Source: 3107 sp965216225
Lineage (GTDB): Bacteria; Pseudomonadota; Alphaproteobacteria; Rhodobacterales; Rhodobacteraceae
Assembly (NCBI GenBank): GCA_965216225.1
Contig: CBDCFF010000029.1
Location: forward strand, 1 to 64,000
Reading direction: 5' to 3'
DNA: 64,000 nt
The notes under the pieces were generated by a model. It did no database searches and was not told the origin of the DNA. It worked only from the letters and a program-made list of their open reading frames with translations. This document shows, piece by piece, positions 27,415-36,271 of the stretch (its first letter is position 1; every line of letters starts with the position of its first letter). The position numbers and the translations under genes are program-made.

Positions 27415-28464
27415 TTATGGCTTTGCGCAGTCGGGAATCTCGAAGCCAGCCTCTTCCCATGCCGCCACGGCGCCTTCATGGTACTTGATGGGGTTTGCAC
27501 CACATAGACCCGACTCGACTTCGGACACGATCCCGAACCCGGCGTGACTCATATGGGGAGCACGCTTCCTGAGTTCATCAAGCGACTTGATGTGCAATTC
27601 GGTCAGTTTTTTCGCGAGATCAAAACTCATGCTGACGTTGACCGCTTCGCCGCCCACCATCGACATGCTTCGGAATGTGTCATCTTCGGAACCAAGTGTG
27701 ACACCTTCGGAAAATTCAACCACTGAACGGGGTTTGGTATACGGGGCATTCCCCGGGGCCCTCAGGTAGCGCTGAAAGGCTTCACCCTCGTACACATCCT
27801 TTGGCACCGACCAGATCGTCATGTCGCCAGAGGCAAGCCCGGGTGTGATCCGTGAATCGGGAAAGGTGACCGGCATAATAAAGGCATCGGCCGATCCATC
27901 GGTAATTGTTTTGACCATTTGGCCCCAATTGACCTGCAGTCCTTTGTAGTCCGTGCCGTCTTTGTATCCGGTCGTCAGCTGGATAATGCTGCGGGAATTA
28001 TTGAGCACAGCGCCGCGGGGTGGGCCATTCAGAACAGTGCGATCCTTCACGTCGTCCCACCCATCAAGACGGGTGCTGTCATAGGAGAACAAAGTGATGG
28101 CACCCCAGACACCAGGATATAGCAACCTGACATTCGATATCAGCTCTGCTCCCTTTTCAGCGCCCAGAGCGGAGTACGGGCCGCGCCCTTTTTCCATCAT
28201 GAACCCGAGAAGGAATGGGACTGAACCCACATCCGTTTTGCCTTCGGCAATATTCTGGAGCGTATTGGTGAGTGTTTGTCCGGCAGCAATCTGAATGTTT
28301 GCAACATTCTCCCGCGCGGCCAATTCGCCCAGATGGGTTAGCGAAATATGAGGTGTCCCGCCCGGGGTAACAGTTTCACCGGTTAGGTTCACCTGAGCGT
28401 TGGCGGCACTGGCGCCAATTCCCAATGCAACCATCAATGTTGAATATGCAAGTAGCTTTCGCAT
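27415..28464 (-). CDS. TAXI-family TRAP transporter substrate-binding protein
   Basis: 349 residues. Start at ATG 28464 (MRKLLAYSTLMVALGIGAS), with GGGAGAG upstream. Upstream in-frame codons give no sensible signal. A cleavable signal peptide ends near ANAQ (residue 24), so the protein is periplasmic. The TAXI pattern is present: TVTPGGTPHISLTHLGELAAREN at the front, then KTDVGSVPFL, DRTVLNGPPRGAV and FIMPVTFPDSRITPGLA. It captures the substrate for the fused permease encoded next. TAXI proteins are known for glutamate or 2-oxoacid-type ligands; the ligand here is open. Confidence 0.9.
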   Translation of the reverse strand: MRKLLAYSTLMVALGIGASAANAQVNLTGETVTPGGTPHISLTHLGELAARENVANIQIAAGQTLTNTLQNIAEGKTDVGSVPFLLGFMMEKGRGPYSALGAEKGAELISNVRLLYPGVWGAITLFSYDSTRLDGWDDVKDRTVLNGPPRGAVLNNSRSIIQLTTGYKDGTDYKGLQVNWGQMVKTITDGSADAFIMPVTFPDSRITPGLASGDMTIWSVPKDVYEGEAFQRYLRAPGNAPYTKPRSVVEFSEGVTLGSEDDTFRSMSMVGGEAVNVSMSFDLAKKLTELHIKSLDELRKRAPHMSHAGFGIVSEVESGLCGANPIKYHEGAVAAWEEAGFEIPDCAKP

Positions 28465-28619
28465 GGTTTCTCTCCCTTTAAATTTGATCTCAAAAAACAA
28501 ACGGCTTTTTGAGTCATGTTTGCGCCCGCGGGTTCGTTTTTTGGAAGCCGCAGGGCACTGCTTCACAAGCAGTCGTATTCAGATGCGACCGGATTCCCGG
28601 CGCCCCCGAGCGAACTGAG

Positions 28620-28658
28620 CTTGTTCTGGGTCCATCTCCTCCATCGACCCAGAACAAG
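28620..28658 (-). promoter_or_regulatory. 13-bp stem-loop between GST gene and TAXI gene
   Basis: Perfect arms CTTGTTCTGGGTC and GACCCAGAACAAG with a 13-base loop. On the minus strand no U-run follows, while on the plus strand TTTTG does. It sits just after the GST stop and about 160 bp before the TAXI start, and may act as a processing or attenuation site in the operon. Confidence 0.6.
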
Positions 28659-28686
28659 TTTTGTCAAAACCGAAACGCTCGACCGA

Positions 28687-29286
28687 TTATTCCTCAGCTT
28701 TCCGAGCGTCAGCGACAGCGCTGCGCTGGTTAAAACGGTCAAGCATGGCCGAGATGTTCGGATGTTGGCCCAAATCGTAGTCAGTCCGTTTGGTCCAGTT
28801 CAGAACCGTCGCGCAATAGATGTCAGCGACGGTATAGGTATCGCCCATCAACCACTGCTTGCCCTCTAGTGCGGTCTCCAAGAAACCAAGCCGAACAGCC
28901 AGACGAGCGCGTGCCACGGGCCGCATTTCTTCCGGGATGTTGGGCATAAAGAGCTGAGGCAACGTCTTGTGCAGTTCAGCGCCCACGAAGCTCAACCACC
29001 CCTGAAGCTCATAGCGTTCGTCGGCGCCGGCTGCTGGTGCGAGGTTTGCTTCCGGGTGCTGATCTGCGATGAATTGCAGGATCGCAGCCACCTCAAACAA
29101 TTTCATCCCGTCGTCTCGTACCAACGCCGGGACATACCCACGGGGATTGATCTCCAGATAATCGCTCCCGTCCTCAAGTTTTTTCTTTTGAAGGTCGACA
29201 GCCGCAAGATCGAAAGAGGCCCCCACCTCTCGTAATGCGACATGCGGCGCAAAAGAACACGCTCCTGCCTTGTAGTAGAGTTTCAT
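28687..29286 (-). CDS. Glutathione S-transferase, beta class
   Basis: 199 residues from ATG 29286, with AAAAAAGGAG upstream. The N-terminal thioredoxin-like domain starts MKLYYKAGACSFAPHVALRE. The Cys in GACSFAPH is at the position of the bacterial beta-class catalytic Cys10. The cis-Pro and glutathione-binding Ser-type segment reads GYVPALVRDDG ... LFEVAAILQFI. The C-terminal helical domain is complete (WLMGDTYTVADIYCATVLNWT with the conserved N-capping Asp). It probably conjugates or releases glutathione from a pathway intermediate. It follows a broken second GST in the same cluster. Confidence 0.92.
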   Translation of the reverse strand: MKLYYKAGACSFAPHVALREVGASFDLAAVDLQKKKLEDGSDYLEINPRGYVPALVRDDGMKLFEVAAILQFIADQHPEANLAPAAGADERYELQGWLSFVGAELHKTLPQLFMPNIPEEMRPVARARLAVRLGFLETALEGKQWLMGDTYTVADIYCATVLNWTKRTDYDLGQHPNISAMLDRFNQRSAVADARKAEE

Positions 29287-29331
29287 TTTTTTCTCCTTTT
29301 TTTGCAAACCGGCGCCTACGGGCACGGGTTG

Positions 29332-29725
29332 TTACACATAAGTCTCGCCGCCCCTGTGATTTTCCAGGTGTTCGGCTCGTTTGGCGTTGAATTCCGGCAA
29401 TGCCTTCGTAGCCTCCTTCGTTGGTGTCTTTGATCCATTCGCGCATATGGGCGATACCAGCGTGGGACTCCGGCTTCAGCGGAGTATCCGGAAAGACATC
29501 GTCAAGATACTCGCAGATCAATGACGATTCCCGGATAATCTCGCCATCATGCACAAGCGTCGGAACCTGCGCTTTGGGATTGAGTTCCAGATATTTAGGG
29601 TCGAATTGCTCTCTCCGAAACAAGTGCACGTGACGGGGAACCCGGTCCGTTATACCCTTTTCCTCCAACACCATGATCGGACGCTCAGAGCAGATCGAAT
29701 TTTCGAAATAATAGAGTTCTAGCAT
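29332..29725 (-). pseudogene. Second glutathione S-transferase, internally deleted and frameshifted
   Basis: ATG 29725 (MLELYYFENSICSERPIMVLEEKG). A complete N-terminal GST domain resembles the LigF/beta-etherase-like branch (VPTLVHDGEIIRESSLICEYLDDVFPD). After NEGGYEG the conserved helical domain is missing. The remaining C-terminal tail (ALPEFNAKRAEHLENHRGG) is in another frame, ending at TAA 29332. So roughly half of the C-terminal domain has been lost by deletion. Unlikely to be functional. Confidence 0.8.
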
Positions 29726-29893
29726 CTGGAACCCACACATTTCAGAAAGACGTGGCGTTCAGCGGAAATTTCGCACCCGGTACAGTTTCCGCCAGCAAAG
29801 TTGGTAATTTCCGTGAAGACGCCGTCGCTCATTTCAGTCAGAACCCTTTCTTTCCCGGCACCCAACCGGACGCCTGTCCCGTGTCTCGCTGTT

Positions 29894-30532
29894 TCAGGCC
29901 GCGCGCACGACCGCAGCGATCGAATGAGGTGCGGAGAAGTATCTGGTGCAATCAATGAACTCATGGCTGTTACCTGTTGATCTGATGAGTGTCGGCACAC
30001 CCGAAGCGCCGACTTTGGCCTGCCACTGCATGGCCAGACCCTGCAACTCGCGCACGCGCTCACCCGTTTCATCCGCATTCAGCCGGTCAAGAATCTCCCG
30101 GGGCTGGAAATCGAACCCGACGCTCCTGAGCGCATCAACGACGGGCACCGGTTCGGACGCGGAAATTCCATCCTCGTAACGGGCTTTCTGAAGGGCGCGG
30201 GCCAAGGCCATCTCGACCCTGGCGCCCCGGTCATGGACAAGGGCCGCTGCGCGCGCGGTCAATCCGGATTCCAGTATTTCAGTTTTGGAATCCAGAATAT
30301 TGTCAAAATAGGATTGACTGAATCGCTGACCGGAAAGCTGACTGATCTGGCGATCAAACTGCCGCGCCCTCTCGCCGAAACCATCTGCCATCACGCGCGC
30401 GTTCTGCCCTTGAAACAGGTACCTGTGCAGACATTCAAACTCAGCATCATTACCGATCAGCGCGTCAATGACCGGCGCTGCGCCATAGCACCAGCCACAG
30501 TAGGTATCATAAATGAACGTGAATTTTGACAC
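29894..30532 (-). CDS. DsbA-family thioredoxin-fold oxidoreductase/isomerase
   Basis: 212 residues, no signal peptide, so cytoplasmic. The N-terminus carries CGWC in YDTYCGWCYGAAPV (residues 12-15). The long helical insertion of the DsbA fold follows, then a cis-Pro loop at GASGVPTLI near residue 182. Cytoplasmic DsbA-like proteins include FrnE-type oxidoreductases and glutathione-dependent 2-hydroxychromene-2-carboxylate isomerases. The neighbouring GST genes make a glutathione-linked catabolic role attractive, but the CxxC suggests redox activity. First gene of the minus-strand cluster, divergent from the LysR gene. Confidence 0.87.
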   Translation of the reverse strand: MSKFTFIYDTYCGWCYGAAPVIDALIGNDAEFECLHRYLFQGQNARVMADGFGERARQFDRQISQLSGQRFSQSYFDNILDSKTEILESGLTARAAALVHDRGARVEMALARALQKARYEDGISASEPVPVVDALRSVGFDFQPREILDRLNADETGERVRELQGLAMQWQAKVGASGVPTLIRSTGNSHEFIDCTRYFSAPHSIAAVVRAA

Positions 30533-30717
30533 CCTGGAACTCCTCTTTCGCTACAATCCGCCAAACGCCGACCTCTCAAACTGCGCCACGCTTCGCGTCG
30601 TCACTCTGAAAAGAATCGGCCATGGCGCGTCATGCCGGTTGTCTGGCATTATACGTTGCAATATTCGATAAAAAACCGCATATTTTAAAATAGTTTATTT
30701 CAAAAATCGAGCAAATC
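30533..30717. promoter_or_regulatory. Divergent promoter region between DsbA-like gene and LysR gene
   Basis: 185 bp between divergent genes. The half next to the LysR gene is AT-rich (30650-30717). LysR regulators normally bind such shared regions to control the facing operon and themselves. No clear T-N11-A dyad was singled out. Confidence 0.5.
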
Positions 30718-31605
30718 ATGGATAGAATAACGGCCGCAGACGTTTTTGTTACAATCGTAGAGCATGGCAGTCTCTCTGCCGCGGCCGAGCGGCTGAACAT
30801 GTCCCGTCCTAAAATCACCAGGTACCTGGCTGCGATGGAAACGTGGACAGGTTCACGCCTGCTTCACCGCTCTACACGACGCCTCAGCCTTACGCCCACA
30901 GGTGAAACGGTATTGTCTCAATGCCGCGATCTTCTGAGGGCTGCGGGGGAAGTGGAGAATGTGATCGAAACGGATGGGGAGGTTATCCGAGGTACGCTAC
31001 GGGTCGCGTGCCCGCCTATTTTTGGTAAAAGGGTACTAATTCCCATCTTTCATGAATTCCTTCTGCATAATCCGCTCGTGAATTTGGACATCAACTCCGG
31101 GCACCGTTCGGTTGATCTGATCTCTGAACGTGTCGATCTCGCTATTCGTATAACAAATGAACTGTATCCAAACTTGATTGCCCGACGGCTGGGCGAATGC
31201 CAATCCGTTGTTTGTGCTGCCCCTGAATATTTGAATCGAGCAGGAACGCCCAAAAATCTTGATGACCTCAGCCAGCATAACTGCCTAGTCTATTCTTATT
31301 TCGATAAGGATCTTTGGTTTTTCAATCGAGATGACGCACCCTGTTCAATGGCCGTATCGGGAAATCTGAGGAGCAATGAATCCAGTATGCTGCTGAAGGC
31401 CACCCTGACTGGCGTGGGGATATCGATGCTCCCTGAATTTGCCGTCAGAGATCATATCAACAGTGGAGCGCTCATGCCGCTGCTACCAGACTTTGAGCCG
31501 CAAGTTCTCAGGATATTCGGTCTGTTTAACTCTCGGCAACATATGCCCCGGGCGCTTCGTTTATTGATCGACCTGCTGGTCAAACGTCTTAAGAGTTACC
31601 GTTAG
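30718..31605 (+). CDS. LysR-family transcriptional regulator
   Basis: 295 residues. Winged helix-turn-helix at residues 1-60 (FVTIVEHGSLSAAAERLNMSRPKITRYLAAME). The substrate-binding domain from about 90 to 290 includes GTLRVACPPIFGKRVL and GVGISMLPEFAVRDHINSGAL. It is the likely regulator of the divergent transport and GST operon, with the effector probably the imported substrate. Its stop codon TAG is formed by the TA target of the adjoining IS5-C plus the first IS base, so the original C-terminus could have differed slightly. Confidence 0.92.
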   Translation: MDRITAADVFVTIVEHGSLSAAAERLNMSRPKITRYLAAMETWTGSRLLHRSTRRLSLTPTGETVLSQCRDLLRAAGEVENVIETDGEVIRGTLRVACPPIFGKRVLIPIFHEFLLHNPLVNLDINSGHRSVDLISERVDLAIRITNELYPNLIARRLGECQSVVCAAPEYLNRAGTPKNLDDLSQHNCLVYSYFDKDLWFFNRDDAPCSMAVSGNLRSNESSMLLKATLTGVGISMLPEFAVRDHINSGALMPLLPDFEPQVLRIFGLFNSRQHMPRALRLLIDLLVKRLKSYR

Positions 31606-32430
31606 GGTCAGGACCCATTGACTTTGTTTTGAACCTGTGAATCAGTGTTCTGCAAAACGGAGTAGTGACATGAGCGATCCTTTCCGGCTGACGGAGGCAC
31701 AAACAGCGCGCCTTGAGCCCTTCTTTCCCAACTCCCATGGCAAGCCCAGGGTCGATGACCGTCGTGTGCCGAGTGGTATTATCTTCATTATTCGCAACGG
31801 TTTACGCTGGCGCGATGCGCCTGCCGAATACGGCCCTCACAAAACGCTCTGTAATCGGTTTGTGCGCTGGTCCCGCAAAGGTATTTTCGAGCAAATTTTC
31901 GAAGAATTGGCCAGCCCCCATGGCCCGGACGCCGACACCCTCATGATTGACGCAACCCATCTCAAAGCACATCGCACGGCGTCCGGTCTCAAAATGGGGG
32001 CTCCGATCAGGCGCGGCCCACCCGCTGATCGGAGCCCCCTTTTTGAGACTGGACGCCGTGCGATGTGCTTTGAGATGGGTTGCGTCAATCATGAGGGTGT
32101 CGGCGTCCGGGCCAGAGGGGTTGGCCAATTCTTCGAAAATTCGTTCGAAAATACCTTTGCGGGACCAGCGCACAAACCGATTATAGAGCGTTTTGTGAGG
32201 GCCGTATTCGACAGGCGCATCGCGCCAGCGTTAACCGTTGCGAATAATGAAAATAATACCACTCAGCACACGACGGTCATCGACCCGGGGCTTGCCATGG
32301 GGCTTGGGAAAGAAGGGCCCAAGGCGCGCTGTTTGTGCCTCCGTCAGCCAGAAAGGATCGCTCATGTCACTACTCCGTTTTGCAGAACACTGATTCACAC
32401 GTTCAAAACAAAGTCAATGGGTCCTGAGCC
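31605..32430. mobile_element. IS5-C: two IS5 left halves joined head to head
   Basis: The left arm 31605 to about 32009 is the first 405 bp of the IS5 (plus strand). The right arm about 32026-32430 is the same first half on the minus strand. Both outer ends are therefore IS5 left ends (GGGTCAGGACCC and GGCTCAGGACCC), flanked by TA at 31603-31604 and 32431-32432. The junction falls at an inverted pair CCGATCAG/CTGATCGG that exists inside intact IS5-A near 4176-4202. The arms differ at many positions (for example DPFRLTE against DPFWLTE), so they come from diverged copies. Neither catalytic half is complete. Confidence 0.9.
31670..32029 (+). pseudogene. IS5 transposase N-terminal half, left arm of IS5-C
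   Basis: MSDPFRLTEAQTARLEPFFPN to MIDATHLKAHRTASGLKMGAPI, then it continues into the inverted arm. Only the first catalytic Asp is present. The opposite-strand arm (32026-32364) encodes the same N-terminal half. Confidence 0.85.
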
Positions 32431-32434
32431 TAAG

Positions 32435-33494
32435 TGTTCCATCCCGGACGATCAGATAGACCCTCGCCGCTCTGGCCTGTTCATGGCAAGATCAATCCTG
32501 CGTGAGATTCGGGACGGAGGCAAGACATGCTGATTTCTTTGCACAAGCAGGCGACGACGACGCCGAAGATCAGGGCCGCAATCCAGGCGAGCAAAGAGCC
32601 CGCGTGGATCGTGGCCGAGCGCTATGGCATCTCGGAGCAGACCGTCTGAAAGTGGCGCAAGCGCGATACCGTCCACGACCGGAGCCACACGGCGCACAGG
32701 TTGCAGACCACGCTGACACCGGCGCAGGAGGCCGTGGCGGTCTCGCTGAGACAGAGTCTGCTGCTGCCGCTCGACGACCTGCTCGCCGTGGTCCGCGAGT
32801 TTCTCAACCCGAACGTCTCGCGCTCCGGGCTGGACCGATGCCTGCGCCGTCATGGGCTCGGCTCCCTCCGTGACCTGAAGCCGAAGGTGGCGAAGCCCGC
32901 GCACAAGCCTTTCAAGGCATACGAGCCCGGCTACATCCACATCGACGTGAAATACCTGCCGCAGATGGCCGATGAGGAGAAGCGCCGGTATCTGTTCGTC
33001 GCGATCGCCCGCGCCACCCGCTGGGTCTTCGTGCGCATCTACCCAGTGAAGACTGCGGCCAACGCCCGCCGGTTCCTGCGCGATCTGGAGCGCGCCGCCC
33101 CGATGCGGATCACCCGCGTGCTGACGGACAATGGCAAGGAGTTCACCGACAGGCTCTTCGGCCTTCGCCGCCGCGCCGCGACCGGCAATCACGAGTTCGA
33201 CCGCCTCTGCGCCGGGTTCGGGATCGAGCATCGCCTGGCCCCACCGATGCGGCCGCAGACCAACGGCATGGTCGAGCGGTTCAACGGTCGGATCGAGGAC
33301 GTGCTCCAGAGCCACCGTTTCCGCAGCGGCGAGGACCTGGAGCGGACGATCTTGCGCTACGTCCGCCTCTACAACGGCCAGTTGCCGCAATCCGTTCTGA
33401 AAGGCCGCACGCCAATCGATGCGCTCAAGGAGCTGGCATCGAGAAAAGCCCGAGCTCTTCAGGAAGCAGCCATATAATCATCCGGGATTGAACA
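32435..33494 (+). mobile_element. IS481-family element
   Basis: 1,060 bp with about 20-bp inverted ends: TGTTCCATCCCGGACGATCA at 32435 and the complement of TGTTCAATCCCGGATGATTA ending at 33494. It abuts IS5-C on the left. On the right it cuts the istA gene of IS21 copy 1. Confidence 0.87.
32527..33474 (+). pseudogene. IS481-family transposase with internal stop and 3' frameshift
   Basis: ATG 32527 (MLISLHKQATTTPKIRAAIQ). The frame hits TGA at 32647 within GISEQTV-stop-KWRKRD, where the family normally has Trp, so a TGG to TGA change is likely. The rest is in frame: HTH remainder, YIHIDVKYLPQM (Asp), VLTDNGKEFTD (Asp) and NGMVERFNGRI (Glu). An extra C near 33430 shifts the frame so that the conserved WHREKPELFRKQPYNHPG tail lies in another frame. 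Inactive. Confidence 0.87.
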
Positions 33495-34194
33495 GCTACA
33501 TCTACGTTGCGACGAACTTGGTTCACGGCCCCACCCGGAGCAGAAGGATCGGACAATTGATGCTGTTTTTGCAGATGAACAGACGGAATTGCGACCTCTG
33601 GGTCGCCCTTTCGATGGCTATGTCGAGAAAGCGGTCCGTGTGCGATCTACCTGTTTGGTTCAATATGACAGCAACCGCTACAGCGTTCCGGCGCGCTTTG
33701 CGGGGCAACGTGTCTCACTACGTGCTTATGCTGGTCGTATCAAAGTGGTTGCCGGTCAGGATGTGATCGCCGAACACAAACGGCGCTTCACCCGCAATGT
33801 CAGTTATTTTGAGCCTTGGCACTACGTCCCGTTGCTGGAGCGCAAACCCGGAGCCTTGCGTGATGGTGCGCCCTTTGTGGATTGGCAATTGCCGGTTTCC
33901 ATGCACCAGATCAAAGATCATTACATGCGGGGCAAAGGTGGGGACCGGGATTTTGTCGATCTTCTGCTGCCGGCTCAGGACCACGGGATCGAGGTTGTGG
34001 AGACAGCCTGTGATTTGGCCGTCGCGCAAAACACCCTGCGCCTGCCTGCCGTCATCAACCTGATCAATCAATTAGTGGAGCCGATCATCGTTCCGCTGGC
34101 GCAAAGCTGTGCCTGCCCAAGGCTGACGATGCGGCCAGAAGCCAACTGTAAACGCTATGAGACCCTGTATACGCCGCAGGAGGTGACAGTATGA
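33495..34194 (+). pseudogene. istA: IS21 IstA, C-terminal part (copy 1)
   Basis: Open frame from the IS481 border (LHLRCDELGSRPHPEQKDRT) to 34194. It contains the post-catalytic Mu-transposase C-terminal beta region (NRYSVPARFAGQRVSLRAYAGRIKV) and helical tail. The integrase catalytic core is missing. Its stop overlaps the istB start, the usual istA-istB coupling. Confidence 0.87.
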
Positions 34195-34566
34195 ATGCTC
34201 TCATCGACCAACTGACTGCCCCGAGATTGCATGGAATGGCAGCTTGCGCACATGATTTGCTGTCCGAGCGCAAGCCGCCGAGCCTGACCACTGCGATAAA
34301 ACAACTGATCGACGCTGAGACTGTAGAACGACAGGTCCGCTCAATCCAATATCAAATGCGGATTGCAAAGTTCCCGCATCATAAGGATTTTGCCACCTTC
34401 GATTACACCGCGGCTGCAGTCACCCGGTCCCGGATCGTTCCCTTCTGCTCGGGACAGTTCACCGAAGACGCACACAACCTCATTTTGGTGGCTGGAACCG
34501 GTACAGGCAAAACCCATATCGCCATTGCTCCGGGAACCACATTGATCAATCAGGGCAAAAAGGCCC
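34191..34566 (+). pseudogene. istB: IS21 IstB helper ATPase, N-terminal part (copy 1)
   Basis: MNALIDQLTAPRLHGMAAC to NQGKKA, with Walker A GTGTGKTHIA. IS21 copy 2 interrupts it at 34567. The C-terminal half continues at 37205. Deleting 34567-37204 and one AGGCCC copy gives KKARFFNAVDLINAL in frame, restoring a normal IstB. Confidence 0.9.
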
Positions 34567-34612
34567 TGCTGCGCGACAAACAAGGTGAGAATCCAGCGTC
34601 AATCAGGATGAG

Positions 34613-34675
34613 AACGCGTGTGCGGGGGCTCGCAGGGAGGGCGTAGCCCGACTGGGGAGGCCCCGCACACGCGTT
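34613..34675 (+). promoter_or_regulatory. Long hairpin in the leader of IS21 copy 2
   Basis: Perfect 15-bp arms AACGCGTGTGCGGGG and CCCCGCACACGCGTT around a 33-base loop, followed by TTTTGCCC, between the left end and istA. It may block transcription entering from the host gene or limit istA translation. Confidence 0.65.
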
Positions 34676-34750
34676 TTGCCCTTTTGGGGCGGGCCTGACG
34701 GTTGTGGCCGGCTCGGATAAGGAATGATTTTCTGTGCAAGGGGATCGTTC

Positions 34751-36271
34751 ATGCCGGGCTGTCATGTCACTGACCAACAAATGAGGCTCTTCATGACGCT
34801 CAGATCGACCCATTCCGTTGCCGTTGCCGCTGCCAAGGCGGGGATCAGCCAGGCAACGGGCTATCGGCTGCAAGCTGACCCAATTTTACCATCACAGAAG
34901 AAGGCCCCTCGCGGCCGGCGGCGTCCGGACCCGCTGGCGGACATTTTTGATGCGGAGGTCGTGCCGCTTCTGCGGTCCTCACCGGGGATCCGACCTGTGG
35001 CGGTTTACGAGGAGCTTCTGCGTCGGCATTCTGATCTGGGTACGGGCATCCGACGGACTCTGGAGCGACGGATACGCGCCTGGAATGCGGAACACGGCCC
35101 TGAACAGGACGTCATTTTCCGGCAGACCCACACACCGGGCAAAATGGGCCTGTCGGATTTCACCGCCATGGGCAAGTTGGGTGTGACCATTGCCGGTGAG
35201 GCACTGGGCCATCGACTGTATCACTTCCGGCTTGCCTATAGCGGGTTTCAGCACGCCCACGTCGTGCTGGGCGGCGAAAGCTATGTGGCGCTGGCTGAGG
35301 GATTGCAGAACGCCCTCTGGACGCTCGGCGGCGTGCCACACAATCATAGAACTGACAGCCTGTCGGCGGCCTTCAAGAACCTGGATAAGTCATCCCGGGC
35401 CGATCTAACCGACCGCTTCGACGCCCTGTGCAACCATTATGGAATGACGCCGACGCGCAACAACAAGGGCGTCGCACACGAGAACGGTTCCATCGAGAGC
35501 CCCAATGGGCATCTGAAGCGCACCATTGAGGACGCGCTGGTCATGCGTGGGTCGCGCGACTTCGAAAGCTTGCAAGATTATCGTCGCTTCATCGACGAGA
35601 TCGTGGGCCGGATCAACGCCCGCAATGCCAAGCGTATCGATGCGGAACGTGCGAGCCTCAGACCTTTGCCGACGCGGCGGACCACGGATTACGAGGAGAT
35701 CACGTTGCGCGTCACTTCCTCCGGGGGCTTCACCTTGCGCAAGGTGTTCTACACCGTGCCATCCCGGTTGATCGGGCATCAGCTGCGGGTTCGGCTCTAC
35801 GATGATCGGTTGGAGCTGTTCCTGGGAAGCTCTGCCCTGCTAACGCTGACACGCGGACGAGCCTCGAGCACCGGGAGCCATGGGCACGTGGTCAATTACC
35901 ACCACGTCATCCACTCCTTGCGCAAAAAGCCCATGGCGCTGATGGGGCTGGTCTATCGGGATCAGCTATTCCCGCGCCGGGCGTTCCGTAACATGTTCGC
36001 ATTCCTGCTGGAGCAGACCAGTGAGAAGGCGGCGTGTCGCATGGTTGTCGATCTTCTGGCGCTGGCACACGAGCGGGGCTGCGAGGCTGAATTGGCAGCG
36101 CAGCTTGAGGAGGACCTTCGCCAGAAGCGCCCGCCTGACATGGCGGCCCTACGCGCAGTGTTTAGCCCATCACAAGACGCACTCCCCCAAGTCGCGGTGC
36201 AACTGGCCGACCTGTCATCTTACGACCAGTTGGTCGGCGGTACGCCATCCGCTCAGGAGGTGACAGCATGA
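34751..36271 (+). CDS. istA: IS21-family transposase IstA (copy 2)
   Basis: 506 residues from ATG 34751 (MPGCHVTDQQMRLFM); an in-frame ATG 27 bases upstream is possible. N-terminal helix-turn-helix (HSVAVAAAKAGISQATGYRL). Integrase core: LSDFTAMGKLG (Asp), VPHNHRTDSLSAAF (Asp) and GSIESPNGHLKR (Glu). The C-terminal beta domain is complete (FYTVPSRLIGHQLRVRLYDD). The stop overlaps the istB ATG. Confidence 0.93.
   Translation: MPGCHVTDQQMRLFMTLRSTHSVAVAAAKAGISQATGYRLQADPILPSQKKAPRGRRRPDPLADIFDAEVVPLLRSSPGIRPVAVYEELLRRHSDLGTGIRRTLERRIRAWNAEHGPEQDVIFRQTHTPGKMGLSDFTAMGKLGVTIAGEALGHRLYHFRLAYSGFQHAHVVLGGESYVALAEGLQNALWTLGGVPHNHRTDSLSAAFKNLDKSSRADLTDRFDALCNHYGMTPTRNNKGVAHENGSIESPNGHLKRTIEDALVMRGSRDFESLQDYRRFIDEIVGRINARNAKRIDAERASLRPLPTRRTTDYEEITLRVTSSGGFTLRKVFYTVPSRLIGHQLRVRLYDDRLELFLGSSALLTLTRGRASSTGSHGHVVNYHHVIHSLRKKPMALMGLVYRDQLFPRRAFRNMFAFLLEQTSEKAACRMVVDLLALAHERGCEAELAAQLEEDLRQKRPPDMAALRAVFSPSQDALPQVAVQLADLSSYDQLVGGTPSAQEVTA

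Noticed and set aside
32452..33390. 312-residue minus-strand frame opposite the IS481 transposase
   Set aside because: The plus strand carries the transposase with catalytic motifs; the minus frame is its shadow.
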